A stretch of 64,000 nucleotides of DNA, from the NCBI RefSeq assembly GCF_019219065.1, contig NZ_JAHUWK010000001.1, positions 62,001 through 126,000 of the forward strand. The letters are read 5' to 3'. Positions 27,341 through 34,308 of the stretch are shown here, one piece after another (the stretch's first letter is position 1; each line of letters starts with the position of its first letter). The translations under genes were made by a program, and so were the position numbers. This DNA comes from Duganella sp. sic0402 (GTDB lineage: Bacteria > Pseudomonadota > Gammaproteobacteria > Burkholderiales > Burkholderiaceae_D). The notes under the pieces were generated by a model. The model was not told the origin of the DNA and ran no database searches. It saw nothing but the letters and a program-made list of their open reading frames with translations.

Positions 27341-29494
27341 TCAAGCATGCCGCTGCGAGGCGCCCATGGCGGCCACTTTGGCGATCAGTTCGTTAGGCTC
27401 GATGGGCTTGGCGATGTGCGCCAGGAAGCCGCTGGAAAGGGCCTTGATCCGGTCTTCCGAGCGGGCGAAGGCGGTCAGTGCGATAGCCGGCAGGTCGCCG
27501 CCGTGCGCCGGTCCGAGCGCGCGGATGCGGTCCAGCAAGCCGTAGCCGTCGACTTCCGGCATGCCCAGATCGCTGACCATCAGGTCGGGGCGCTCGTGTT
27601 GCAGTAAATTCAAGGCATCGGTAGCGGTTGCGGCGGTCAGCACATGGGCGTTGCAGTCGCTGAGGATGCGCTTGATCAGCTCGCGCGCGTCGTCTTCATC
27701 GTCCACCACCAGCACTTGCAAGCCGCTGAGATCATGCGCCGCAGCATGCGGGGCCGCAGCCGGCAGCGGTGCGGCCGCAGCCGGCTGCGGACTGTTCTGG
27801 CGTGGCAGGCGCAGCGTGAAGCAAGATCCCAGACCCTCGCCACCACTGTCGACGCTGATGGTGCCGCCATGCTGCTCGACCAGGTGCTTGACGATGGCCA
27901 GCCCCAGCCCCAGGCCGCCATGCTGGCGGGTGGTGGTGGCGTCGGCCTGGCGGAAACGTTCGAACACATGGCTGAGGAAATCCGGCGCGATGCCGATGCC
28001 GCTGTCGCGTACGCTGATGGCGATGTCGTCGCGGTCGCGCCGCACGCCCACTGTGACCGTGCCGCCATGCGGCGTAAATTTCAGCGCATTGCTGAGCAGG
28101 TTCCACAGGATTTGCTGCAAGCGCTGGGCGTCGCCGGCGATCATGCCGGGGGTGGCGGCGAAATCCTTGTCGATGCGGATTTGCTTGGCCTCGGCGGCTG
28201 CGCGTACCGACTCGATGGCGGCGGCGGCGATGGCGGCTGGCGCCAGCGCTTGCATGTCCAGCCGCACCCGGCCGGAGGTAATGTTGCTCATGTCCAGCAG
28301 GTCTTCAATCAGCTGCGACTGCGTGCGGGCGTTGCGTTCGATGGTTTGCAGGCCGCGGTGCAGGTCGGCCTCGCCGCGGTTGCCCCGGCGCAGCACCTGG
28401 GCCCAGCCGAGTATCGCCGTCAGCGGCGTGCGCAGTTCGTGTGACAGCGTGGACAGGAATTCGTCTTTCAGCTGGCTGGTGTGCTCGGCTTCGGCGCGCG
28501 CCTGGCGTTCCGAGTCCAGCAGCACCTTGCGTTCTTCCGCCGCCTGCTGCGACGCCTGGTATAGCCGCGCATTGTCTATCGCCACGGCGGCCTGGGCGGC
28601 GATCCCGCCGATGATGCGTTCGGTGCGCTCATCGAAGATGCCGGGTTCGGGGTGGCCGAACATCAGGCAGCCGATCACTTCGCCATTGCCCAGCGCCACC
28701 GGCACCGCCAGATAGCTGCGCACTGCGGTGTCGCCGCCCAGCTCCTGCTGCAAGTCGTCGGCGCGCTGCGGCGTGGCCGGACTGGCGCCGGTACTGAACA
28801 GGGCGCTGGCGCGCGGCCCGGCGAATTGCACAAACGCCTCGGCGGTGCCGCTCGACACCGTGTGGCGCACGCCGGCGACGCTGCTGTCATGATAGAAGAA
28901 CGCACCATAGCGGGCGCCGCTGATGCTAGTGGCGGCATCACTGACTTCCTGTAGCAGCGGTCCAAGGTCGCGTTGCGAGGCCAGCATGGTGCCGGTGCGG
29001 TTGAGCAATTCGAGGACGGCGGTTTCCTCGCGCAGCGCTTCTTGCACGCGCTTGACCTGGTCAACATCGGTACTGGTGCCGAACCAGCGCACCACGTTGC
29101 CGTAGGTGTCGCGTACCGGGTTGGCGCGCATCAGGAACCAGCGGAATTCGCCGCTGGCGCTGCGGATGGGTACTTCGAGTTCAAAAGGGGTACCGCCGGC
29201 GCGCGATTGGGTCCAATGGGTGAGCAGCGCATCCACGCATTCCGGCGCATAGGCCTGGCGCCAGCCGTCGCCGGCCATTTGTTCGGGCGTAGTGCCGGTG
29301 TAATCGTACCAGCGCTCGTTATACCAGGTCATCGTGCCGTCCTGCTCGGCGATCCAGGCAAGTTGCGGCATGGAGTTGGCGAGCGCACGCAATTCCAGCT
29401 GGCTTTGACGCAAGGCCTCTCGGGCGCGCAGCAACTCGTCGTGCGCATCCGGCGCGCGCGGCGCGGTGGCGAGAGGATCGTTAGGAGCTATCAT
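27341..29494 (-). CDS. PAS-GAF-HisKA-HATPase-REC hybrid kinase
   Basis: The 717-residue soluble protein has a PAS domain (about 30-155; MPQLAWIAEQDGTMTWYNERW), a GAF domain (about 165-330), HisKA with FLSTLSHELRTPLTAI, HATPase (ILWNLLSNALKFTPHGG, VRDSGIGIA, GGLGLGLAIVKHL) and a receiver (VVDDEDDA, LMVSDLGMPEVDG, IAKPIE). All catalytic motifs are present. It follows the PAS-REC gene by 65 bp in the same direction, suggesting one transcription unit. Confidence 0.93.
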   Translation of the reverse strand: MIAPNDPLATAPRAPDAHDELLRAREALRQSQLELRALANSMPQLAWIAEQDGTMTWYNERWYDYTGTTPEQMAGDGWRQAYAPECVDALLTHWTQSRAGGTPFELEVPIRSASGEFRWFLMRANPVRDTYGNVVRWFGTSTDVDQVKRVQEALREETAVLELLNRTGTMLASQRDLGPLLQEVSDAATSISGARYGAFFYHDSSVAGVRHTVSSGTAEAFVQFAGPRASALFSTGASPATPQRADDLQQELGGDTAVRSYLAVPVALGNGEVIGCLMFGHPEPGIFDERTERIIGGIAAQAAVAIDNARLYQASQQAAEERKVLLDSERQARAEAEHTSQLKDEFLSTLSHELRTPLTAILGWAQVLRRGNRGEADLHRGLQTIERNARTQSQLIEDLLDMSNITSGRVRLDMQALAPAAIAAAAIESVRAAAEAKQIRIDKDFAATPGMIAGDAQRLQQILWNLLSNALKFTPHGGTVTVGVRRDRDDIAISVRDSGIGIAPDFLSHVFERFRQADATTTRQHGGLGLGLAIVKHLVEQHGGTISVDSGGEGLGSCFTLRLPRQNSPQPAAAAPLPAAAPHAAAHDLSGLQVLVVDDEDDARELIKRILSDCNAHVLTAATATDALNLLQHERPDLMVSDLGMPEVDGYGLLDRIRALGPAHGGDLPAIALTAFARSEDRIKALSSGFLAHIAKPIEPNELIAKVAAMGASQRHA

Positions 29495-29559
29495 GAGGCG
29501 ATTTTAGCGCCAACCCCAGCCCCGGCTCCGCACGTTTGGCCGCCGATTTTCGCCCAGTG

Positions 29560-30384
29560 TTAGCTGCCTCGCACTTGCGCTGCTATTTGTTCCAGCATGG
29601 CTTGGAGCTGCTCGATATCGTAGGGTTTTTGCAACGATTGCGAGGGGAATTCCAGATGCCGGGTTAGCTCGTCGCCATAGCCGGAGGCAAACAGCAGCGC
29701 CAGCTGCGGCGCCTGCTTGCGTGCATGCCGCGCCAGATCGACCCCGGACATGCCGGGCAGGCTGACGTCGGTGAACAGCACTTCAAACGCGTGCTGCGCC
29801 AGCAGTGGCAGCGCTTCTTCGCCGCTGGCGACCGATTCGACCTCATGGCCCAGCGCGCGCAGCGTTTCGCAGACCAGGTAGCGGGCGTCGGCGTTATCTT
29901 CTACCACCAGCATGCGCAGCGGGGTGTCGCTGTCGGGCAGGGCGGCGGGGCGCGCCATCGCCAGCGTGCACAGGATGCCGGCCACGCTAGCGCCGCCCGC
30001 GTCCGGTATTGGGGTGTAATACAGGTCCAGCCGCTGCTGTTCGATGCTGCCGTCGCGCCACAGTGGCAGGCTGACGCCGCGATAGCTGACGCTGCGGCCC
30101 TCGCGTGCTGGCGCCAGGGCGGCGCTGTTCCAGCTCCAGGCCGCCGGCTGCATCGACGGCACTTTGCCGCCAGGTGCGCGCAGGCTGGGCAGGCCGGCCA
30201 GTGCGGCGTAGGCTTCGTTATAGACCATGATTTGCTCAGGCCCCCACATCAGCAGCATGGCTTGCGGGGAATTGAGCAGGATGTCGACGGTCAGGCGCAG
30301 ACTGGCGGGCCAACTGGCGGAGTCGCCCAGCGCGGTAGTGGACCAATCGGGAATAGACGGTATGACGGCGGCAGGGGAATTCAT
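29560..30384 (-). CDS. PAS-receiver protein without a kinase
   Basis: The 274-residue protein joins a PAS-like domain (about 10-140: SLRLTVDILLNSPQAMLLMWGPEQ is the form usual at the N-terminus of bacterial hybrid kinases, cited in parts) directly to a receiver (LVVEDNADARYLV, LFTDVSLPGMSGVD, LQKPYD). The HisKA and HATPase domains expected between them are missing. It looks like a hybrid kinase that lost its core, or a purpose-built phospho-acceptor for the kinase gene just downstream (65 bp). Confidence 0.88.
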   Translation of the reverse strand: MNSPAAVIPSIPDWSTTALGDSASWPASLRLTVDILLNSPQAMLLMWGPEQIMVYNEAYAALAGLPSLRAPGGKVPSMQPAAWSWNSAALAPAREGRSVSYRGVSLPLWRDGSIEQQRLDLYYTPIPDAGGASVAGILCTLAMARPAALPDSDTPLRMLVVEDNADARYLVCETLRALGHEVESVASGEEALPLLAQHAFEVLFTDVSLPGMSGVDLARHARKQAPQLALLFASGYGDELTRHLEFPSQSLQKPYDIEQLQAMLEQIAAQVRGS

Positions 30385-30450
30385 TCGTGGCGCGTGATCT
30401 CTATGTTATCTGTCTTATGAAAAGGCAAAGCTGAGTGCATCGTACACGGT

Positions 30451-30481
30451 AAAAAAAAAGCCCGCTACAAGAGAGCGGGCT
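30451..30481 (-). terminator. Intrinsic terminator facing leftward, no gene upstream of it
   Basis: On the minus strand: AGCCCGCT, 7-nt loop, AGCGGGCT, then nine T (30451-30459). It would stop leftward transcription, yet the only features to its right are plus-strand genes. This suggests a short minus-strand RNA. Confidence 0.75.
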
Positions 30482-30514
30482 AAATCTATTTCCTTGGAGG
30501 AGAATAGAGGAGAC
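30451..30514 (-). ncRNA. Candidate small RNA with CU-rich anti-Shine-Dalgarno stretch
   Basis: On the minus strand, a weak promoter (TTGCAT at 30544-30549, 17 nt, CATTAT at 30521-30526) would start a RNA near 30514 that opens with CTCCTCTATTCTCCTCC and ends in the terminator hairpin and T run. About 64 nt. Promoter match is modest (3/6 and 4/6), so the call rests mainly on the orphan terminator. Confidence 0.3.
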
Positions 30515-30598
30515 AACTGCATAATGCTGCAATGCGCAAATGAATGCAAATTTAGATTGGTAATGTGCGTAATAACTAGCATGAATAAAGGAGGTAAT

Positions 30599-30826
30599 AT
30601 GGTCAATACGATCAGGCACCGCCGGGTGAACATCGTCGTGCTGGAGCGGGACGAACAGATTGCCGCGCACTGCGGCGAAGGCGATATCGCCATACTGTCG
30701 AATGACGAAGGCTGGTGGATCAAGTTTGTCGGCGCCGCCGGCCATATCGATTGCTACGGTGAACCGTATCCTTCCTATAATGAAGCGTTGTGGTCGGCCA
30801 AGGCGGCGGCCGAGTTTGGCACCTGA
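30599..30826 (+). CDS. Small hypothetical protein
   Basis: The 75-residue soluble protein (MVNTIRHRRVNIVVLERDEQ...) has the look of a small beta-alpha domain, with DEGWWIKFVG in the middle. I know no family. The ATG at 30599 has an ideal AAAGGAGG (30587-30594) 4 nt upstream. A longer in-frame version from ATG 30524 would have a GAGGAG site that lies opposite the minus-strand RNA candidate. Confidence 0.7.
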   Translation: MVNTIRHRRVNIVVLERDEQIAAHCGEGDIAILSNDEGWWIKFVGAAGHIDCYGEPYPSYNEALWSAKAAAEFGT

Positions 30827-30929
30827 TGTTTGGCGTCTGATAACAGAGTGCTGGACAAGCAAAGGGAGTGTCCCTATAATGCTGCTTCTTTCGAGCGGCA
30901 TGCTGTTTGAAAGGCTTGCAGTAAAGCAG

Positions 30930-31001
30930 TTTGCAAAGTGATTGATTCGGTATTTCGTGTGCTGAGCCAATTTAAAGATAGAAAATGTCACACTTTGCAA
31001 A
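30930..31001. repeat. 11-bp perfect inverted repeat next to the tRNA promoter
   Basis: TTTGCAAAGTG (30930-30940) and CACTTTGCAAA (30991-31001) are exact inverted copies; each contains the palindrome TTTGCAAA. The second overlaps the -35 of the tRNA-Arg promoter. Two protein-binding sites 64 bp apart, or a long-loop hairpin, are possible. Confidence 0.45.
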
Positions 31002-31022
31002 ACGAAATTAATGCTTTATAAT
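30995..31022 (+). promoter_or_regulatory. sigma-70 promoter of the tRNA-Arg cluster
   Basis: TTGCAA (30995-31000), 16 nt, perfect TATAAT (31017-31022), then GC-rich GCGAGC as discriminator, usual for stringently controlled stable RNA genes. The first tRNA begins 11 bp later. Confidence 0.7.
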
Positions 31023-31033
31023 GCGAGCACGTT

Positions 31034-31110
31034 GCGGCTGTAGCTCAGCTGGATAGAGTACTTGGCTACGAACCAAGGGGTCGTGGGTTCGATTCCTGCC
31101 AGCCGCACCA
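31034..31110 (+). tRNA. tRNA-Arg (anticodon ACG), copy 1
   Basis: 77 nt including encoded CCA. Acceptor GCGGCTG pairs with CAGCCGC; D arm GCTC-AGCTGGATA-GAGT, anticodon stem CTTGG/CCAAG with loop CTACGAA (ACG), T arm with GGTTCGATTCC. ACG, read as ICG after deamination, decodes CGU, CGC and CGA. Confidence 0.97.
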
Positions 31111-31123
31111 GAATTATTGTGCT

Positions 31124-31139
31124 AGCACCGGAAGGTGCT
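31124..31139 (+). repeat. Hairpin in tRNA spacer 1
   Basis: AGCACC-GGAA-GGTGCT. The second spacer has the same stem with loop GGGA, so the hairpin is duplicated with the tRNA unit and may mark a processing site. Confidence 0.4.
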
Positions 31140-31176
31140 GGTGCTAAAAAGTAACTGATGTTATGATGTTGTTTTT

Positions 31177-31253
31177 GCGGCTGTAGCTCAGCTGGATAGA
31201 GTACTTGGCTACGAACCAAGGGGTCGTGGGTTCGATTCCTGCCAGCCGCACCA
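31177..31253 (+). tRNA. tRNA-Arg (anticodon ACG), copy 2
   Basis: Identical over all 77 nt to copy 1, with encoded CCA. Separated from copy 1 by a 66-bp spacer and probably part of the same primary transcript. Confidence 0.97.
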
Positions 31254-31265
31254 GAATGATCGCAT

Positions 31266-31283
31266 CAGCACCGGGAGGTGCTG
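31266..31283 (+). repeat. Hairpin in tRNA spacer 2
   Basis: CAGCACC-GGGA-GGTGCTG, the counterpart of the hairpin in spacer 1. It is followed by a 14-bp tandem duplication AGGTAGTAAAGTTT (31291-31304 and 31305-31318). Confidence 0.4.
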
Positions 31284-31337
31284 GCGCAAAAGGTAGTAAA
31301 GTTTAGGTAGTAAAGTTTAGTTGTATCAGCGTTTTAC

Positions 31338-31414
31338 GCGGCTGTAGCTCAGCTGGATAGAGTACTTGGCTACGAACCAAGGGGTCGTGGGTTCGATTCC
31401 TGCCAGCCGCACCA
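31338..31414 (+). tRNA. tRNA-Arg (anticodon ACG), copy 3
   Basis: Identical to copies 1 and 2 including CCA. It follows copy 2 by an 84-bp spacer and is followed 12 bp later by a strong terminator that closes the cluster. Confidence 0.97.
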
Positions 31415-31426
31415 TATTGTTAGTAG

Positions 31427-31458
31427 AAGGGCCTGAAAAGAAATTTTCAGGCCCTTTT
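31427..31458 (+). terminator. Intrinsic terminator of the tRNA-Arg cluster
   Basis: Perfect 13-bp stem AAGGGCCTGAAAA / TTTTCAGGCCCTT with a GAAA loop and T run. The A-rich left flank of the stem is part of the pairing. Confidence 0.85.
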
Positions 31459-31582
31459 GCTATCTGCTTTCGCTATGTGTTTTTTACGCGCACATTAAAG
31501 CTGGTTCCACGAGCAGCATCACCTGCGCGTGGATGAGGTGAATATCGTGTAAGCTGCGGGCTCTCCAACACGAAGGAACCCT

Positions 31583-32056
31583 ATGAAACACCTGCTTTCC
31601 TCTTGCGCAATCGGACTGGCTGTTGCGGTGACCCTGGCTGGCTGCGACCGCGCCAAGGCGCCCGAAACGGCCGCCGCCCCGGCCGCCAGCGCTGATGCCG
31701 CCGCTCCAGTCGTCGCCGTGCAGCTGCAAAAAATCGACGCTGTGGCTGGCACCGGCAAGGAAGCCACGGCTGGCGTCACCGCTGTGGTCAATTACACCGG
31801 CTGGCTGTATGAGCCGAATGCGCCACAGCAGCATGGTCCGCAGTTCGACTCCTCGGTGGGCCGCGAGCCATTCAGTTTCCGCCTCGGCGCCGGCCAGGTC
31901 ATTCCAGGCTGGGACGAGGGCGTGCAGGGCATGAAGGTTGGCGGCAAGCGCACGCTGATCGTGCCTGCCAATATGGGCTATGGCGAGCGTGGCGCAGGCC
32001 CGATTCCGCCTAACGCCACGCTGATCTTCGACGTCGAACTGCTGGACGTGAAGTAA
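31583..32056 (+). CDS. FKBP-type peptidyl-prolyl isomerase lipoprotein
   Basis: The 157-residue protein has a lipobox VTLAGC (Cys21), an Ala/Pro-rich linker, and one FKBP domain: [74 protein letters not shown]. All usual FKBP active-site residues appear. It would speed prolyl isomerisation during folding in the periplasm, tethered to a membrane. Its stop codon abuts the stop of the convergent dehydrogenase with no gap. Confidence 0.94.
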   Translation: MKHLLSSCAIGLAVAVTLAGCDRAKAPETAAAPAASADAAAPVVAVQLQKIDAVAGTGKEATAGVTAVVNYTGWLYEPNAPQQHGPQFDSSVGREPFSFRLGAGQVIPGWDEGVQGMKVGGKRTLIVPANMGYGERGAGPIPPNATLIFDVELLDVK

Positions 32057-33028
32057 TCAGGCAACCACGTTGCGTGGCGCGCCCGCCGCCCACGCCTCGA
32101 TGTTGTCGATCAGCTGATCCACCAGCGTCTGCATCGCTTGCGTGCTGGCCCATGCCGAGTGCGGGGTCAGGATGAAGTTGGGCAGACGCAGCTTGAGCAG
32201 CACATTGTCCGCCGGCGGCGGCTCCGTCACCAGCACATCAAAACCGGCACCGGCGATCAGGCCGCTGTTCAAGGCGTCCGCCAGCGCCACTTCATCGACC
32301 AGGCCGCCGCGCGCGGTGTTGATCAGCAGCGCGCTGCGCTTCATGCGTATCAATTCCTTGGCGCTGATCATATTCCGCGTTTGCTCGGTCAGCGGCAGGT
32401 GCAGGCTGATCACGTCCGAGGTCTCCAGCACTTCATCGAAATCCGCTACGCGCACGCCATCGGCCGCCGCATCCGGCAGTGGCGAGCGGTTGTGCACGAT
32501 CACTTCCATGCCGAAGGCGCGCGCGATCTGTGCGGTGGCCTTGCCCAGCGCCCCGTAGCCGAACAAGCCTAGCCTGCTGCCCGCCAGGTCCGATACCGGA
32601 TGGCCGAACAGGCAGAAACGCTCGGACTGCTCCCACAGCCCGGCCTCGATATCGGCGCGATACGCAACCAGCTGGCGGCGCAAGGCCAGGATCAGTGCGA
32701 AAGTGTGTTCCGGCAGCGTGTGCACCGCGTAGTTGCGGATATTGGTGACCACGATGCCGCGTTGCTGTGCCGCAGCGAGGTCGATGATGTTGGTGCCGGT
32801 GGCGGCCACCGCGATCAGTTTCAGGTCCGGCAACTGTGCCAGATCGTCGGCCGACAGCGGCACTTTGTTGGTGATGGCAATGGTCGCGCGCGCGTCGCGC
32901 AGGCGCTGCACGGCTTCGCCCGCGCGGGTGGCGTCGTACTCGGTCCACTCGTGGCCGAACGAGGGCTTGCGCACATTGGCGATCACGCTGTCGCGGTCGA
33001 GAAAGACGATGCGATGGATTTCAGTCAT
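32057..33028 (-). CDS. D-2-hydroxyacid dehydrogenase (NAD-dependent)
   Basis: The 323-residue protein has the D-isomer-specific dehydrogenase fold: NAD-binding GLFGYGALGKATAQIARAFG, catalytic Arg in LLINTARGGLVDE, Glu in DVLVTEPPP and His in LTPHSAW. The family includes hydroxypyruvate/glycerate, D-lactate and phosphoglycerate dehydrogenases; length and the short C-terminus favour a glycerate/hydroxypyruvate-type enzyme, but the substrate is not decided by sequence. Its ATG overlaps the stop of the LysR gene by 4 bp, so LysR and dehydrogenase form one transcript. Confidence 0.91.
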   Translation of the reverse strand: MTEIHRIVFLDRDSVIANVRKPSFGHEWTEYDATRAGEAVQRLRDARATIAITNKVPLSADDLAQLPDLKLIAVAATGTNIIDLAAAQQRGIVVTNIRNYAVHTLPEHTFALILALRRQLVAYRADIEAGLWEQSERFCLFGHPVSDLAGSRLGLFGYGALGKATAQIARAFGMEVIVHNRSPLPDAAADGVRVADFDEVLETSDVISLHLPLTEQTRNMISAKELIRMKRSALLINTARGGLVDEVALADALNSGLIAGAGFDVLVTEPPPADNVLLKLRLPNFILTPHSAWASTQAMQTLVDQLIDNIEAWAAGAPRNVVA

Positions 33029-33975
33029 AAGGCAACCTCAAAAGATGGGGCACGCGGCGGCGCTTTCGGCAGGCGCATGCCAGGGTGGTTGGAAAACAGT
33101 TCGGCGACCCATTCGACAAACACGCGCACCTTGGCCGACAGGTGGCGGTTTTGCGGGTAGACCACGTGCACCGGCAGCGGATCGGTGATCCAGCCGTCGA
33201 GTATCAATTCGAAGCGGCCGTCCTTGATCATCGGCTCCATCATGAAGTTCGCCATCTGCACGATGCCCAGCCCGGCCAGTCCGGCCGCCGTATAAGCGTT
33301 GCTGTCGTTGAGCGCGATCGAGCCGGGCAGGGCGACCTGGACCCGTTCGCCGTCGCGGGTAAAGTCCCAGTCGAAGATTTTACCGGTGCGCGCGGAAAAA
33401 TAATTCACGCAACGATGACGCAGCAGGTCGTTGGGATGCGCCGGCCGGCCGTAGCGCTCCAGGTAGGCCGGCGAGGCACAGGTGACAAAGTGCAGAATCC
33501 CGACCCGGCGCGCGATCAGGCTGGAGTCGCCCAGCGCGCCGCCGCGGATCGCGCAGTCCACGCCTTCCTCGACCAAATCGACCGGGCGGTCGCTGCAGCC
33601 CAGTTCCAGCTGGATGTCCGGATAGCGCTGGAAGAAATCCGGCAGCGCCGGCACGATCACGTCGCTGGCCAGCCCGGTGGGCGCATCCACCCGCAAACGC
33701 CCGGAGGGACTGAGGCGGGTGCGCGACAGCGATTCCTCGGCTTCGCGCACGTCCGACAGGATGCGCAGGCAGCGCTCATAATACGCCGCGCCGTCGGCGG
33801 TGACGCTGACATGGCGCGTGGTCCGGTGCAGCAGCTTGACTGCCAGCGAGGTTTCCAGCGACTGGATCAGCGTCGATACGGTGGCTTTAGGCAGTTTCAT
33901 GTTTTCAGCCGCACGGGTGAAGCCGCCGGCGTCCACCACCTGTACAAACACTTCCATCGCTTGAAGTTTATTCAT
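33025..33975 (-). CDS. LysR family transcriptional regulator
   Basis: The 316-residue protein has an N-terminal helix-turn-helix (MEVFVQVVDAGGFTRAAENM, KATVSTLIQSLE) and a substrate-binding domain of the AaeR/PecT-like type (RLRVDAPTGLASDVIVPALP). It is coupled to the dehydrogenase gene and divergent from the peptide-LlpE-RND operon. In Burkholderia, LysR regulators (CeoR, BpeT) sit beside llpE-RND operons, so this one is a fair candidate to control the pump. A near-ideal inverted repeat 10 bp upstream of its start suggests autoregulation. Confidence 0.92.
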   Translation of the reverse strand: MNKLQAMEVFVQVVDAGGFTRAAENMKLPKATVSTLIQSLETSLAVKLLHRTTRHVSVTADGAAYYERCLRILSDVREAEESLSRTRLSPSGRLRVDAPTGLASDVIVPALPDFFQRYPDIQLELGCSDRPVDLVEEGVDCAIRGGALGDSSLIARRVGILHFVTCASPAYLERYGRPAHPNDLLRHRCVNYFSARTGKIFDWDFTRDGERVQVALPGSIALNDSNAYTAAGLAGLGIVQMANFMMEPMIKDGRFELILDGWITDPLPVHVVYPQNRHLSAKVRVFVEWVAELFSNHPGMRLPKAPPRAPSFEVAL

Positions 33976-33985
33976 CTTTGGTCCT

Positions 33986-34007
33986 ATTGTTCAAAATCCT
34001 GAACAAT
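33986..34007. promoter_or_regulatory. Inverted repeat, candidate LysR operator
   Basis: ATTGTTCA-N6-TGAACAAT, perfect 8-bp arms, 10 bp upstream of the LysR start and 91 bp upstream of the divergent secreted-peptide gene. It contains a T-N11-A-like core and can serve both directions. Confidence 0.6.
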
Positions 34008-34098
34008 CAATTCGACTTTGCCTTATTTATCAGATTGTAGATCAAGTTTAAGATTGCTGTACTGCACAAAGCAAAAGAGGAAGAAAGGAGGACTTATC

Positions 34099-34308
34099 AT
34101 GAAATATCGGGATGCAATTTTCGCAACGATAGCACTGGCGCTGACGTCGGTTGCACTGGCAGGCGTGGTCTATACCGACGCCTATTCTCACGCCGCGAAG
34201 GCGGAAGTCAGCGGAGTACGCGCACTGACGCTGGTTGCTAGCGGCGATCCTGCCTGCGATCCTGCTAACATGTGGTCCTCCAACGAATCGGGAACGGTGC
34301 AGCAATGA
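34099..34308 (+). CDS. Small exported or membrane peptide preceding the LlpE-like gene
   Basis: The 69-residue product has a signal-like start (MKYRDAIFATIALALTSVA, with LAGVVYT after it) and a mature tail containing GDPACDPANMW. It starts at ATG 34099 behind a perfect AAAGGAGG (34084-34091, 7 nt spacer). Its TGA overlaps the ATG of the next gene (ATGA), which indicates translational coupling. I know no family; it may be a regulatory or secreted accessory of the efflux operon. Confidence 0.75.
   Translation: MKYRDAIFATIALALTSVALAGVVYTDAYSHAAKAEVSGVRALTLVASGDPACDPANMWSSNESGTVQQ

Noticed and set aside
30401-31000. 199-codon minus-strand frame over the 30599 gene
   Set aside because: It has no ribosome site or family signal and runs through the terminator. 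The small RNA reading of the same area is more economical.
31034-31414. Three near-regular 77-bp repeats, CRISPR-like at first sight
   Set aside because: They are complete tRNA-Arg genes with cloverleaf pairing and encoded CCA; spacing is uneven and there are no cas genes.
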